A DNA stretch of 64,000 bases from Pontiella desulfatans. Lineage in GTDB: Bacteria > Verrucomicrobiota > Kiritimatiellia > Kiritimatiellales > Pontiellaceae. The translations under genes and the position numbers were made by a program. The notes below the pieces were generated by a model that ran no database searches, had not been told where the DNA came from, and saw nothing but the letters and a program-made list of their open reading frames with translations. The DNA lies in NCBI RefSeq assembly GCF_900890425.1, contig NZ_CAAHFG010000001.1, positions 2,852,001 through 2,916,000 of the forward strand. Direction: 5' to 3'. Shown here in pieces: positions 15,181 through 23,444 of the stretch. The number at the start of each line of letters is the position of its first letter. Positions within the stretch are counted from its first letter, which is position 1.

Positions 15181-17913
15181 TTAATTAACGGATACCGTAC
15201 TTCGATGATTCTCAACAACGACCTCCAAACCTCGGAGGCTTGTGTTGTGTTCAACGTCGACCTTAACGCCCTTTGGAGCCCCGATATTAACCCGCAGGGT
15301 TTTGCCGAAGATCTTCCAATCCACATGTACTGGCCCTTTGGGCGTAGCCATGGAACCGCTCGCCTGCGTGAGGCCGCACAGACGCGGGCTGACTTCAAAG
15401 GCTGTGCCGCCCGCCGCAGTCTGACGAATCCCCAGTACAATACGGGTCAGGAACCAGATCGGGCTCGATGCCCAGGCATGACAGTGGCTGCGCGTCGGAA
15501 AACCGTGCGTATCAAAGTCGCTGCCTGCAAACATTTCCCAAACGGTACTGGCGCCGACATCAATCATCGGCTGGAACTTGGTACGGATCGAATCGAGCAG
15601 CGCATCATATTCACCGACTTTCTCAAGCGCCTCATACATAAACTGCATCGCGAAGGGAGATCCGATGGTGGTCATGTCTTTCGGCGGATTAAGCAGGTTG
15701 TTGAGTGCGGGCTTCTGGATGCGCTTATCGGCCACATCGCACATGATCGACAGCATGGAGGTGTGCTGGCAGGTTTTGGTACTCGGTTTACCGGTTGCAT
15801 CCAGCAGTGCGTCCGGATAGCTTCTCCGCTCTTCGTCCCACTGCGCATTGATGGCACGAATCAGCTTATTGCGTCGGGTTTTCAGCTTCTTTGCTGCCTT
15901 TGCTTCACCCAAAACTTCAGCGCAGCTTTCGGCCGCTTTCAGCGCACCGGCCAACAGCATGCTGTTGTGCAGCAAGGTTTCGTTGTCATGATCGATCGGT
16001 GCCCATTCCAAAAGATTCCACAGCGGCCCGCTGAAGAGGCCTTGCTTATCTTTATACTGCTCGGCACCGTCCAGGTTTTTCAAAACGGCGGGCCACAGTT
16101 TTTTAAGGAAGCGCTTGTCGCCGGCATGAAAATAGTGTTCCCAGACCTGCATGCCCCAGAGAAAGCTCCAGGCCGGAAGCTGACAGTCCCACGACGACGG
16201 AACCTGACATCCGACTATGGTAAACTGATCAAGCGACTGCGCCCCGAGTTCGAGGCTCCGCGCGGAAACATCATAATTCCCATAAGCCGCAAAAGCATAG
16301 AGCGCCTCGTTCCGGGCATCGCCAATCCAGAGCGTTTGTTCGTAGAGAGGGCAATCCGTAAACGTATCCTCCATACAGAGCTTCAGCGCGCGCTCGGACA
16401 TCTGCCAGATTTTATTCAAAGCCGGATCGCTCGATTTGAATGGTTGAACCGGCGTCACCGGTGCGGTGGATTCAATAATGCGCACCGATTTAATTTCAAC
16501 CGGGGACTTTGCATTCCGGATGGTCACGAAAAGATATTGTCCCGCACGACGCTTGAGCGACCTGAAGCGGTTGACCCCCTTCTTCGTAATATAGCGCATG
16601 CCATTGCGGTTGAACGGCAGCGTATGCTGGATGGTTCCTTCGGGGGTAATGTACTCAACGGCGTTGAGGTCGATGATAACCCCCTCTTCGGCCTTGACCG
16701 TAAACTCAAAATAGCCGCAGGTTTGTTCACCAAAATCGTAACAGTATTCCGCGACTCCAGCAGGTAGGGCGTTTTCGATGAAAGCGCCGCCCGCTTGACT
16801 GCGGACCGCTCGGCGAGCCGTCCCTACCTTCTGGCGTGCAGCAAACTCTGCAGCCGGATCTTCCATGAAGATCTGTTCCTCCGGACGATCCAAAGCAGAA
16901 AACCCTTTCGGATATTGCTCGATAGCCTTCTGCCAACGCCGTTCGGCCTTTTGAGCCTCTTTATCTTCAAAGCTGGCAAACCAGCGTCGGTCATTATTGA
17001 GGAACAGGCATGTTGCAGCGATTGAAACCGTCCAATCACCCCACCCCTTCAGATTGCGCCACGGGAAGGTGAGCTCCTTGTTATGGCCATAGAAACTGGT
17101 ACAGAAAAAACGGACGTCATGCTTGCCGGGTTTCAAGGTCACCTTACCCGTTTTAAGCAGGTGGCCGTTTACCGATATCTTCCATTCATTGGAACCGAAA
17201 TCAAAGGGTTGCTTTTTGCGAACGGTGAGCGTGGAACCGAGCACCACCGGCCGGCTGGTATAAAAATTGGCTTCGACCAATTCGCCATGCGCTAGTTGCG
17301 TAACCGGAACACACCAGTGCGGCTCTCCTTTTTTTACGCGGGCAATGATCGGCTCCCCTTTCGGGCGACGCGGTTTTTTGGTGAGCAACTGCGTATTGCG
17401 GCGGAAAAGTTTTCCGGGGCGCTTCACTTCAACGGCGGGCTGCCAGTCGAGGATCTTTTCAAGGCGCGCATCATATTCCTCGAATGGTTCCATCTGAATG
17501 GAAATCTTGGGAGTCCACTGCTGCCATGCATTCGACGGTGCAGCCTGCCAGGAGGCATCGGTGCCGATGACTTCGCCATCGACCAGTATCGCGGCGCGCA
17601 ATCCGGCCGCCTGTGGAATCTGATGAAAGGTGCCGATCCCGAAATAACGGGCGATCACTTCGATGGTGTTCTTACCCGGTTTGAGCACGGCAGAAAGATC
17701 GTGTTCGTCATACTGAAAGTAATCCGGATAGGCGCGCGCGGGCCCGTCATGGATCCAGGTGCCATTTACCGAAACGCGATACCAGCTGTCCGCCGTAATC
17801 TGCAGCCGTGCACCATCCGTTTTGGTTACTTCAAACTCCTTTTGAAAGAGTACGGTTTGATTGTATTCGCGCAGACTCTTCTGCACGCACCAGATCCATT
17901 TGGATGCCTTCAT
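15181..17913 (-). CDS. GH78-type alpha-L-rhamnosidase, cytoplasmic
   Basis: This 910-residue enzyme has N-terminal beta-sandwich domains (MKASKWIWCVQKSLREYNQT; SWYRVSVNGTWIHDGPAR; GKNTIEVIARYFGIG), then an (alpha/alpha)6 barrel. The GH78 acid motif appears as DCPLYEQTLWIGDARNEA (~519-536) and a second acidic site as WEMFAG near the end of the barrel. It should release terminal alpha-L-rhamnose. ATG 17913 is preceded by AAGGAG; a frame extension to 17973 lacks such a site. There is no signal peptide, unlike the second GH78 at 47021-49378, so it probably acts on imported oligosaccharides with the GH94 phosphorylase upstream. A 9-bp hairpin lies in the 152-bp gap before it. Confidence 0.85.
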   Translation of the reverse strand: MKASKWIWCVQKSLREYNQTVLFQKEFEVTKTDGARLQITADSWYRVSVNGTWIHDGPARAYPDYFQYDEHDLSAVLKPGKNTIEVIARYFGIGTFHQIPQAAGLRAAILVDGEVIGTDASWQAAPSNAWQQWTPKISIQMEPFEEYDARLEKILDWQPAVEVKRPGKLFRRNTQLLTKKPRRPKGEPIIARVKKGEPHWCVPVTQLAHGELVEANFYTSRPVVLGSTLTVRKKQPFDFGSNEWKISVNGHLLKTGKVTLKPGKHDVRFFCTSFYGHNKELTFPWRNLKGWGDWTVSIAATCLFLNNDRRWFASFEDKEAQKAERRWQKAIEQYPKGFSALDRPEEQIFMEDPAAEFAARQKVGTARRAVRSQAGGAFIENALPAGVAEYCYDFGEQTCGYFEFTVKAEEGVIIDLNAVEYITPEGTIQHTLPFNRNGMRYITKKGVNRFRSLKRRAGQYLFVTIRNAKSPVEIKSVRIIESTAPVTPVQPFKSSDPALNKIWQMSERALKLCMEDTFTDCPLYEQTLWIGDARNEALYAFAAYGNYDVSARSLELGAQSLDQFTIVGCQVPSSWDCQLPAWSFLWGMQVWEHYFHAGDKRFLKKLWPAVLKNLDGAEQYKDKQGLFSGPLWNLLEWAPIDHDNETLLHNSMLLAGALKAAESCAEVLGEAKAAKKLKTRRNKLIRAINAQWDEERRSYPDALLDATGKPSTKTCQHTSMLSIMCDVADKRIQKPALNNLLNPPKDMTTIGSPFAMQFMYEALEKVGEYDALLDSIRTKFQPMIDVGASTVWEMFAGSDFDTHGFPTRSHCHAWASSPIWFLTRIVLGIRQTAAGGTAFEVSPRLCGLTQASGSMATPKGPVHVDWKIFGKTLRVNIGAPKGVKVDVEHNTSLRGLEVVVENHRSTVSVN

Positions 17914-17998
17914 AAAACTCCTTAATAAACCGATACCGTTTGTTGAATGGTGTCGCGCCAGGGGCAACACCAATCCGATTTAGCCTCTTATACTCAAC

Positions 17999-18033
17999 GA
18001 TCCAGCAAAAATGAAAATCATTCCTGCTGGATC
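17999..18033 (-). terminator. Strong hairpin between GH94 and GH78 genes
   Basis: GATCCAGCA (17999-18007) pairs perfectly with TGCTGGATC (18025-18033) around a 17-base loop. It follows the GH94 stop at 18066 and precedes the GH78 start, so it may partly terminate or stabilise the upstream mRNA. No clear U-run follows on the minus strand. Confidence 0.4.
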
Positions 18034-18065
18034 GCACTAACAGAGGACTGCACGTTCTATATGTA

Positions 18066-20417
18066 TTAGGCCTCCAGCACGACTTCTACGGTATGCTTTT
18101 CACCGTCGATCGGAAGTGGTTGCGATGCATCGTGCGGTTGGCCGTCCACGGTGATGGATGCCACGGCGGAACCGGCTTTTTTAGCCGGATTAGCGATACG
18201 GATGTCGTAGGTGGTTCCACGATAAATGCGCTGCACCGAAGCCGTTTCCCATGCGGATGGCAAACACGGCTTAATCACCAAACCGCCGAGTGTGCGGCGC
18301 ACGCCGAGCATGTGCTCGGTCACACACTGGTACATCCACGGCACGGAACCCGTCGTCCAGGAGTGCTCGCCCATACCGACGCGGTTTTCGCTGTCAGGAC
18401 CATAATATCCATTAAAGAAGACGTTCGGCTGGTTGAGCACGGGGCGCTCCGGGTTACCGGGCTGAACGGCATTCCACAGCTCATACGCTTCGTCGGCCAT
18501 GCCACGCTCAAGCAAGGCCAACAACATGAAGGCATTGCCATGGGTGTAGACGCTGGCATTTTCAGCCGCACCGGGACGGATCGAGCTCAGGCGCCCGACG
18601 TTGTGCACATATTTTGTGTAGGCCGGCCAATTCAGCATCAGGCCCCAGCCGGAATCGAGCATTTGCCCAACACTGCTCCAGCTTTGCTCCCAGCGATCTT
18701 CCGGCACCACTTTTCCAAGCTGCGCCCAGCTCTGCATGTTAAGGAAAATCTTTCCTTCATCGTTCTGCTGCGAGCCGATCGCATTCGCATCATCATCCAG
18801 TGCGCAGATATACCAGTTGCCGTCCCAGGCATGTTCGTTAATGGCCGCGGCCATCTCTTTCTGCCACAGGCGATATTCAGCAGCATCATCGGCTTTACCG
18901 ATGTGCTCCGCAATGTCCGCAAGAATCAGGCAGCTGCGACAAAAGGCCATCGAAAGCCAGACGCTCTCGCCACGCCCTTCGCGGCAGACGCCGGTCAGCG
19001 AATCGTTCCAGTCGCCGTAGAAAACCAGATTCAGATCGTGCGCCCCGCGGTCTTCACGCAAACGTAGAAGCGAGCGGCGCAGATGTTCATAAACCGATGC
19101 CTCGCCCTGATCGAAGAACGGAACCGTTTTTTCCAAGGTTTGGAAATCGCCGGTTTCGGCAAGGTATTCCGAAAACGCCCCGATCATCCACTGCGAGCTG
19201 TCGGCGTAGCGCAGGTCATCAATCGGATGCCAGCCGCGCAGCCCGAACCCGGATTCATACTGGTGAGCACAGGCCTTCAGCAACTGGTCCAGCGCCGCTT
19301 CCGGCTGCTGGATCACCGCGCCCTGGCACTGCTGGATTATGTCGCGATAGCCCTTGAAGCCCCAACGGGTCCAGACCACGCCATAATCAATCTGCTTCGG
19401 ACTCCAGACGTTGATCATGTTATTCAACACTTCATCGGGCGTCTTCACCTGGAGATTGGCAGCACGATCGTTTTCCACTTTCAACAGCGCGTCAAAATGA
19501 ACATCGGATTCCAAGGAACCGGCCGAGAGATATTTTGCGGTCAGCTTGTCAATCATCGGCACCGCATCGCAGGCGCCGATCATAAAGCGCACTTCATCCT
19601 GCGCACCGGCAGCCAGCTCCATTTCAATCTGCAGCGTTCCCACCGGGCTGAACATAGCACATTTTGAGTTGGAGCATTTACCCTGCTCCACCGCCAGCGG
19701 ATTCTGCGTGGTGCGGCGCGAGCCGATCACGGCACCCAGGCTGGCATCCCAGCCATCGGGATTACGATTAACCGCCATAAAGCCATTATGCCACGGCAGG
19801 TCAACGCCCTCCAGATAGCGCGGCGCATCCATACAGACAAAGATCGCCCGCTGTTCCGGCAGATATTCAGCAATACGGTGCAACTCACCGCAGTAGAGGT
19901 CTTCGCCATCGCAGTTCATCGGGACATAAGTAAACAGCTGCATCTTGCGCGTGCGGTCCCCCACATTGCGCAAGCGGACGTCCCACACTTCCACCGGATC
20001 TTCACCGGCTGGCACGTAGATGCGCCAGACGGCTTCAATGCCATCGGTGACATTTTCCACCACCTGATAGTTCTGCCCGTTGCGACATTCGTAGCGCTCG
20101 TAGTCCTTGTAGACCGGTGCAAAACCGACCGAAAAATATTCACCGCTCTCCGCATCGCGCACATAAACGAAGCGATCGTTCTGCACAATCTTGCAGTTGC
20201 GCCCCGCCGGCGACATGTGCTTGGCCATCCCGCAGTTACCCTGATCGAGCATCGTCAGGTAGTTCGGGTTATACATCATATTGTGCAGTGTGCGATCCGG
20301 CTCCGGCGTCGCAATGCACAGCTCTTTTCCGTCCGCCTTGTATTCGAACGGGATTTTTTCCGCAGCACCGCCGAATTCGGCGGGAATGATTTCCGTTAAT
20401 GTTCCACTGTCAGCCAT
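18066..20417 (-). CDS. GH94-type glycoside phosphorylase (cellobiose/chitobiose phosphorylase-like), cytoplasmic
   Basis: The 783-residue protein matches the GH94 layout: an N-terminal beta-sandwich, then an (alpha/alpha)6 barrel with the catalytic acid motif FYGDWNDSLTG (DWND at 469-472), and a C-terminal jelly roll. Such enzymes cleave a terminal glycosidic bond with phosphate, giving a sugar-1-phosphate, which saves ATP. No signal peptide is present, as expected for a phosphate-dependent enzyme. Bond and sugar specificity cannot be read from the sequence. The start at 20417 is only three bases after the stop of the upstream lipoprotein gene, so both are in one operon. Confidence 0.85.
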   Translation of the reverse strand: MADSGTLTEIIPAEFGGAAEKIPFEYKADGKELCIATPEPDRTLHNMMYNPNYLTMLDQGNCGMAKHMSPAGRNCKIVQNDRFVYVRDAESGEYFSVGFAPVYKDYERYECRNGQNYQVVENVTDGIEAVWRIYVPAGEDPVEVWDVRLRNVGDRTRKMQLFTYVPMNCDGEDLYCGELHRIAEYLPEQRAIFVCMDAPRYLEGVDLPWHNGFMAVNRNPDGWDASLGAVIGSRRTTQNPLAVEQGKCSNSKCAMFSPVGTLQIEMELAAGAQDEVRFMIGACDAVPMIDKLTAKYLSAGSLESDVHFDALLKVENDRAANLQVKTPDEVLNNMINVWSPKQIDYGVVWTRWGFKGYRDIIQQCQGAVIQQPEAALDQLLKACAHQYESGFGLRGWHPIDDLRYADSSQWMIGAFSEYLAETGDFQTLEKTVPFFDQGEASVYEHLRRSLLRLREDRGAHDLNLVFYGDWNDSLTGVCREGRGESVWLSMAFCRSCLILADIAEHIGKADDAAEYRLWQKEMAAAINEHAWDGNWYICALDDDANAIGSQQNDEGKIFLNMQSWAQLGKVVPEDRWEQSWSSVGQMLDSGWGLMLNWPAYTKYVHNVGRLSSIRPGAAENASVYTHGNAFMLLALLERGMADEAYELWNAVQPGNPERPVLNQPNVFFNGYYGPDSENRVGMGEHSWTTGSVPWMYQCVTEHMLGVRRTLGGLVIKPCLPSAWETASVQRIYRGTTYDIRIANPAKKAGSAVASITVDGQPHDASQPLPIDGEKHTVEVVLEA

Positions 20418-20420
20418 AAC

Positions 20421-21626
20421 TTATTCCTCTAGTCGTTTTAATTTGTTCACCAGCAGTCGGCTCACACCCATATCCGTGTCGCGGACGGTCTCGGGACCGG
20501 TCACGTCGGGATAGGGTTGCCAGCGCTGTAAAATCCATGTATCGGGTTCGCCGCCTGCGGCGACGTATCCGTCAAAATATTCAAGGGTGTTGTCCACAGC
20601 GGACGCACTGCGCTCCGCCGCATTCTGCGCCTTTTCTTGTTCCTGTACTGTGTTCGAACCAACATACGACATATCATCGAAAGCATTGATGATCATGCCG
20701 CTGTCGAGGCCGATCGATTTAACAATGCCTTCCGCAGCCATGATGCGCCCGAAGTCCAGCCGTTTTTCATTGCGACCGTCATAACGGCAGTCCTGATAGC
20801 TGAAATCAATGTGCAAGTGATCCAGCTCCACGCCGCGCTCACCAAGCTTCTGTTTGGCGGTCGACAGGAACTCTTCAAGGTCGATGGGATAAATACACAG
20901 CGGATCAGTCGTGGTGTAGTTTTCTCCTACTGAAAAATAACCGAGCGATTCAATCATGCCGATTTTGGCATTCGGAAAAGCCTCGTGAATCATGGAAAGA
21001 GAAATTACGACCTCATCCATCACGATGCGCCAATCCGGATCTTTAACATACGGGGCCATCGGCTTGGCACCCTGCAGGCAGAGACCAACGTTCCACATCA
21101 CCGCATGGTCGGTACTCAGAAAATCGACCGTTCCCCCGGCATCCACCCAGCGCTGCAGCACCTTGATTTCCTGCGCGGCATATTTAGCGCCGCTCCCCTC
21201 GCCGTAAAGCTTGGGATCCCAGCGCAGTGCACCGATTTCAAAAGCACATTTGAGTCCGGCTTCGCGGGTAAAGGTCGCCAGCTGTTTCAACTCTTCATCG
21301 CTGTACTTTGTTCCACCCAGCGATTCAATGAACTGCTTAAACACGGCCGTTTCGCCATACACCGTCGGCCAGTTACCGATGTCGGTAAACTGGCCCAGAA
21401 AATCATCACGAATTCCGCGCGTCACCGTATTGAGCGACGCTGGCCCATACCAGATCCCGAGCCCCGAATCGCGCACAGACTCTGTCTGACCGACCTGATT
21501 AAGGGTTTCCGATCGCGATCCGGCACGTTGCTCCGATTCCTTCGGCCCGCAACCGGTCAATACGCCAGCCAACGCCAAACCGGCTACCAGGCAACCCCAC
21601 CCAAAATTTTTATCTCTCCGACTCAT
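20421..21626 (-). CDS. Lipoprotein with TIM-barrel-like domain, putative glycan-active
   Basis: A lipobox (VLTGC, Cys26) follows a short hydrophobic segment, so the protein is lipid-anchored. After a Ser/Gln-rich linker comes a barrel-like domain with acidic strands: GLKCAFEIGALRWDP, GTVDFLSTDHAVMWN, AKIGMIESLGYFSVGEN, VELDHLHIDFSYQD and SGMIINAFDD. The pattern recalls glycoside-hydrolase-type barrels, but I cannot name a family. It is the first gene of an operon with the GH94 phosphorylase and probably the GH78 enzyme, suggesting that it handles the same glycan at the cell surface or periplasm. A promoter-like sequence lies just upstream. Confidence 0.65.
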   Translation of the reverse strand: MSRRDKNFGWGCLVAGLALAGVLTGCGPKESEQRAGSRSETLNQVGQTESVRDSGLGIWYGPASLNTVTRGIRDDFLGQFTDIGNWPTVYGETAVFKQFIESLGGTKYSDEELKQLATFTREAGLKCAFEIGALRWDPKLYGEGSGAKYAAQEIKVLQRWVDAGGTVDFLSTDHAVMWNVGLCLQGAKPMAPYVKDPDWRIVMDEVVISLSMIHEAFPNAKIGMIESLGYFSVGENYTTTDPLCIYPIDLEEFLSTAKQKLGERGVELDHLHIDFSYQDCRYDGRNEKRLDFGRIMAAEGIVKSIGLDSGMIINAFDDMSYVGSNTVQEQEKAQNAAERSASAVDNTLEYFDGYVAAGGEPDTWILQRWQPYPDVTGPETVRDTDMGVSRLLVNKLKRLEE

Positions 21627-21901
21627 AATTAATACAATCTGTCATATTTTATATTACAGAGCAATTCTATTTTTCAATTATTTTTAAAACCCGGAAGTCG
21701 GATTGATCATGTTCAGACTGTCACCTCACCGCCCCATATTGATTTGGCACCCACCCGCTGAAAACGTTTTGCCAGCAATATTCTTAAAAGGTTTGGAGGA
21801 GCCAGCTTGACCGGCGGATTTCCAATGTCTGGAAATAACACTCGGAGACTTCTCGAAGATGTGGAGCAAAGGATCCTATATGCTCCAATCATTGGAAAAC
21901 A
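21627..21901. other. 275-bp intergenic region with promoter of the GH94/GH78 operon
   Basis: The region is AT-rich next to the lipoprotein gene, where the candidate promoter lies, and holds no credible gene. It separates this operon from the sulfatase gene upstream (stop at 21902). Confidence 0.5.
21648..21677 (-). promoter_or_regulatory. Candidate sigma70-type promoter for lipoprotein-GH94-GH78 operon
   Basis: On the minus strand TTGAAA (21677-21672) and TATAAA (21653-21648) are separated by 18 bases, about 22 bases upstream of the ATG at 21626. The match is good but AT-rich sequence gives such hits by chance. Confidence 0.4.
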
Positions 21902-23431
21902 TTACTGTTTGCCTTTGGGTCTCTTCTGGCGATAGACTTGGTTTTCCTTGGCCCAGTTTGTCCAGTCGCGTTTCAGTCCGTCAGCACGTTCGGGGAACTG
22001 CTTTGAAAGGTCGTTTTGTTCGGTGGGGTCAGCCATCAGGTTGTAAAGTTTCCACGGGCTTTTCGCTCCATCGGCGACAAGTTTCCAACCGTCCTGATAA
22101 ACCGCACGACGACCCAGATGTTCCCAGTAAAACGGTAGCGGTGGAAGTTCCGCCCCCTTGACAGCGTCCAGAATGCTTCTGCCATCCGGCTGTACCGCTT
22201 TTTTTCCGCGGAATTCGCTCGGAAATTCTACGCCCGCCGCATCCAGGCAGGTCGGCAGGATGTCAATTATATGGCATGGTCCGTGCCGTAGAGTGCCGGC
22301 GTATTCACGCAGTTTGGTGGGCCAGCTGACAATCAGCGGTGACGCAATCCCGCCTTCAAAGGTGTGGGCCTTATAACTGCGGTAAGGTGTATTGCTGAGT
22401 TGAGCATATGTTGCGCTGCCCTTTCGCTCCGGGGTGGATCCGTTGTCGCTCAAGACAAAGATCAGGGTGTTGTCGTATTGCCCATTCGCTTTCAGTGATT
22501 CGACAAGCATCCCAATGCCGTCATCCATAATCTCGATCATCGCGGCGTAGGTCGCCATCATGTTCGCCCATTCCCGTTTTTGGGAATCGTTAAGTTTATC
22601 CCATGAGGGCATCCCGGCGGCAATTTTTGCATTTTCCGGAACGACGCCGAGCTCCAACTGACGGGCAAAGCGTTCGCGCTGGAGAGTCTCAAAGCCTGCC
22701 ATATAGCGATCGAAACATTTTTGAACGCGATCTGCCGGAGCCTGAATCGGCGCATGCGGCGCGTAGTGCGCCAAGTAGAGGTAGAACGGGCGGTTCTGAT
22801 CTATTTGGTTCTGAACAAATTCTATTGCGGAATCGGACAAGGCATGGGTCAGATAAAAGTCGTCAGGATATGGGGTATTGTCATCGATATGCTCGCCGTT
22901 TTTCATCATAAACTTTGGGCTGAAATAGTCCTTCGCCCCCCACCAGGTTCCGTAGAAAAAATCGTAACCGCGGTCGAGCGGGAACAACGGCTTCTGAGTA
23001 GACTTACCGGTAAACGTCTGGTGCCACTTTCCAACAATGCCGGTGGCATAGCCATGCGGTTTCAGGATTTCGGCCATCGTCGGGGCGTCCGCCGAAAGCT
23101 GCCCTCGATAACCGGGCAGTTCCTCATCTTTCGACATCGCCCCTATTCCGACCGAGTGCGAATAACGTCCGGTCAGCAGGGAAGCACGCGACGGTGTGCA
23201 ACGGGCGGCGTTCCTGAGGCCGGTCAAGCGGACGCCCTCTTTGGCGAGTTGATCGATGTTCGGTGTCTGAATTTCGCCGCCGTAACAGCCGAGATCCGAA
23301 AACCCCATATCATCGGCCATGATGACGATAATATTGGGTTTTTCGGCCGCAGCGGAGACGCTGCAGAAAAGCGGTGCGGCCAAGATGGCCCCCATCAAAA
23401 AGCATTTCACAATACGTTTGAGGCTCTTCAT
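21902..23431 (-). CDS. S1-family sulfatase (CTPSR), exported
   Basis: A signal peptide (FLMGAILAAPLFCSVSAAA) precedes the alkaline-phosphatase-like domain: IIVIMADDMGFSDLGC (metal Asp pair at 40-41), the formylglycine motif CTPSRASLLTG with Cys78, GIVGKWHQ, and FVLSDNGS for the second metal ligands. Length 509 is normal. It hydrolyses a sulfate ester on a sugar or aryl group once Cys78 is converted to formylglycine; the exact substrate is not readable. ATG 23431 has GGGGGG upstream; a frame extension into the FAD oxidoreductase gene is not needed. It follows that gene directly and is probably co-transcribed. Confidence 0.88.
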   Translation of the reverse strand: MKSLKRIVKCFLMGAILAAPLFCSVSAAAEKPNIIVIMADDMGFSDLGCYGGEIQTPNIDQLAKEGVRLTGLRNAARCTPSRASLLTGRYSHSVGIGAMSKDEELPGYRGQLSADAPTMAEILKPHGYATGIVGKWHQTFTGKSTQKPLFPLDRGYDFFYGTWWGAKDYFSPKFMMKNGEHIDDNTPYPDDFYLTHALSDSAIEFVQNQIDQNRPFYLYLAHYAPHAPIQAPADRVQKCFDRYMAGFETLQRERFARQLELGVVPENAKIAAGMPSWDKLNDSQKREWANMMATYAAMIEIMDDGIGMLVESLKANGQYDNTLIFVLSDNGSTPERKGSATYAQLSNTPYRSYKAHTFEGGIASPLIVSWPTKLREYAGTLRHGPCHIIDILPTCLDAAGVEFPSEFRGKKAVQPDGRSILDAVKGAELPPLPFYWEHLGRRAVYQDGWKLVADGAKSPWKLYNLMADPTEQNDLSKQFPERADGLKRDWTNWAKENQVYRQKRPKGKQ

Positions 23432-23444
23432 TATTCCCCCCAAA

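Noticed and set aside
15157-16767. Plus-strand open frame of 536 residues opposite the GH78 gene
   Set aside because: The minus strand encodes a clear GH78 enzyme; the plus-strand product is Arg/His-rich without domains, as expected of an antisense shadow. The same applies to the long plus-strand frames at 47984-49342 and 61997-63352.
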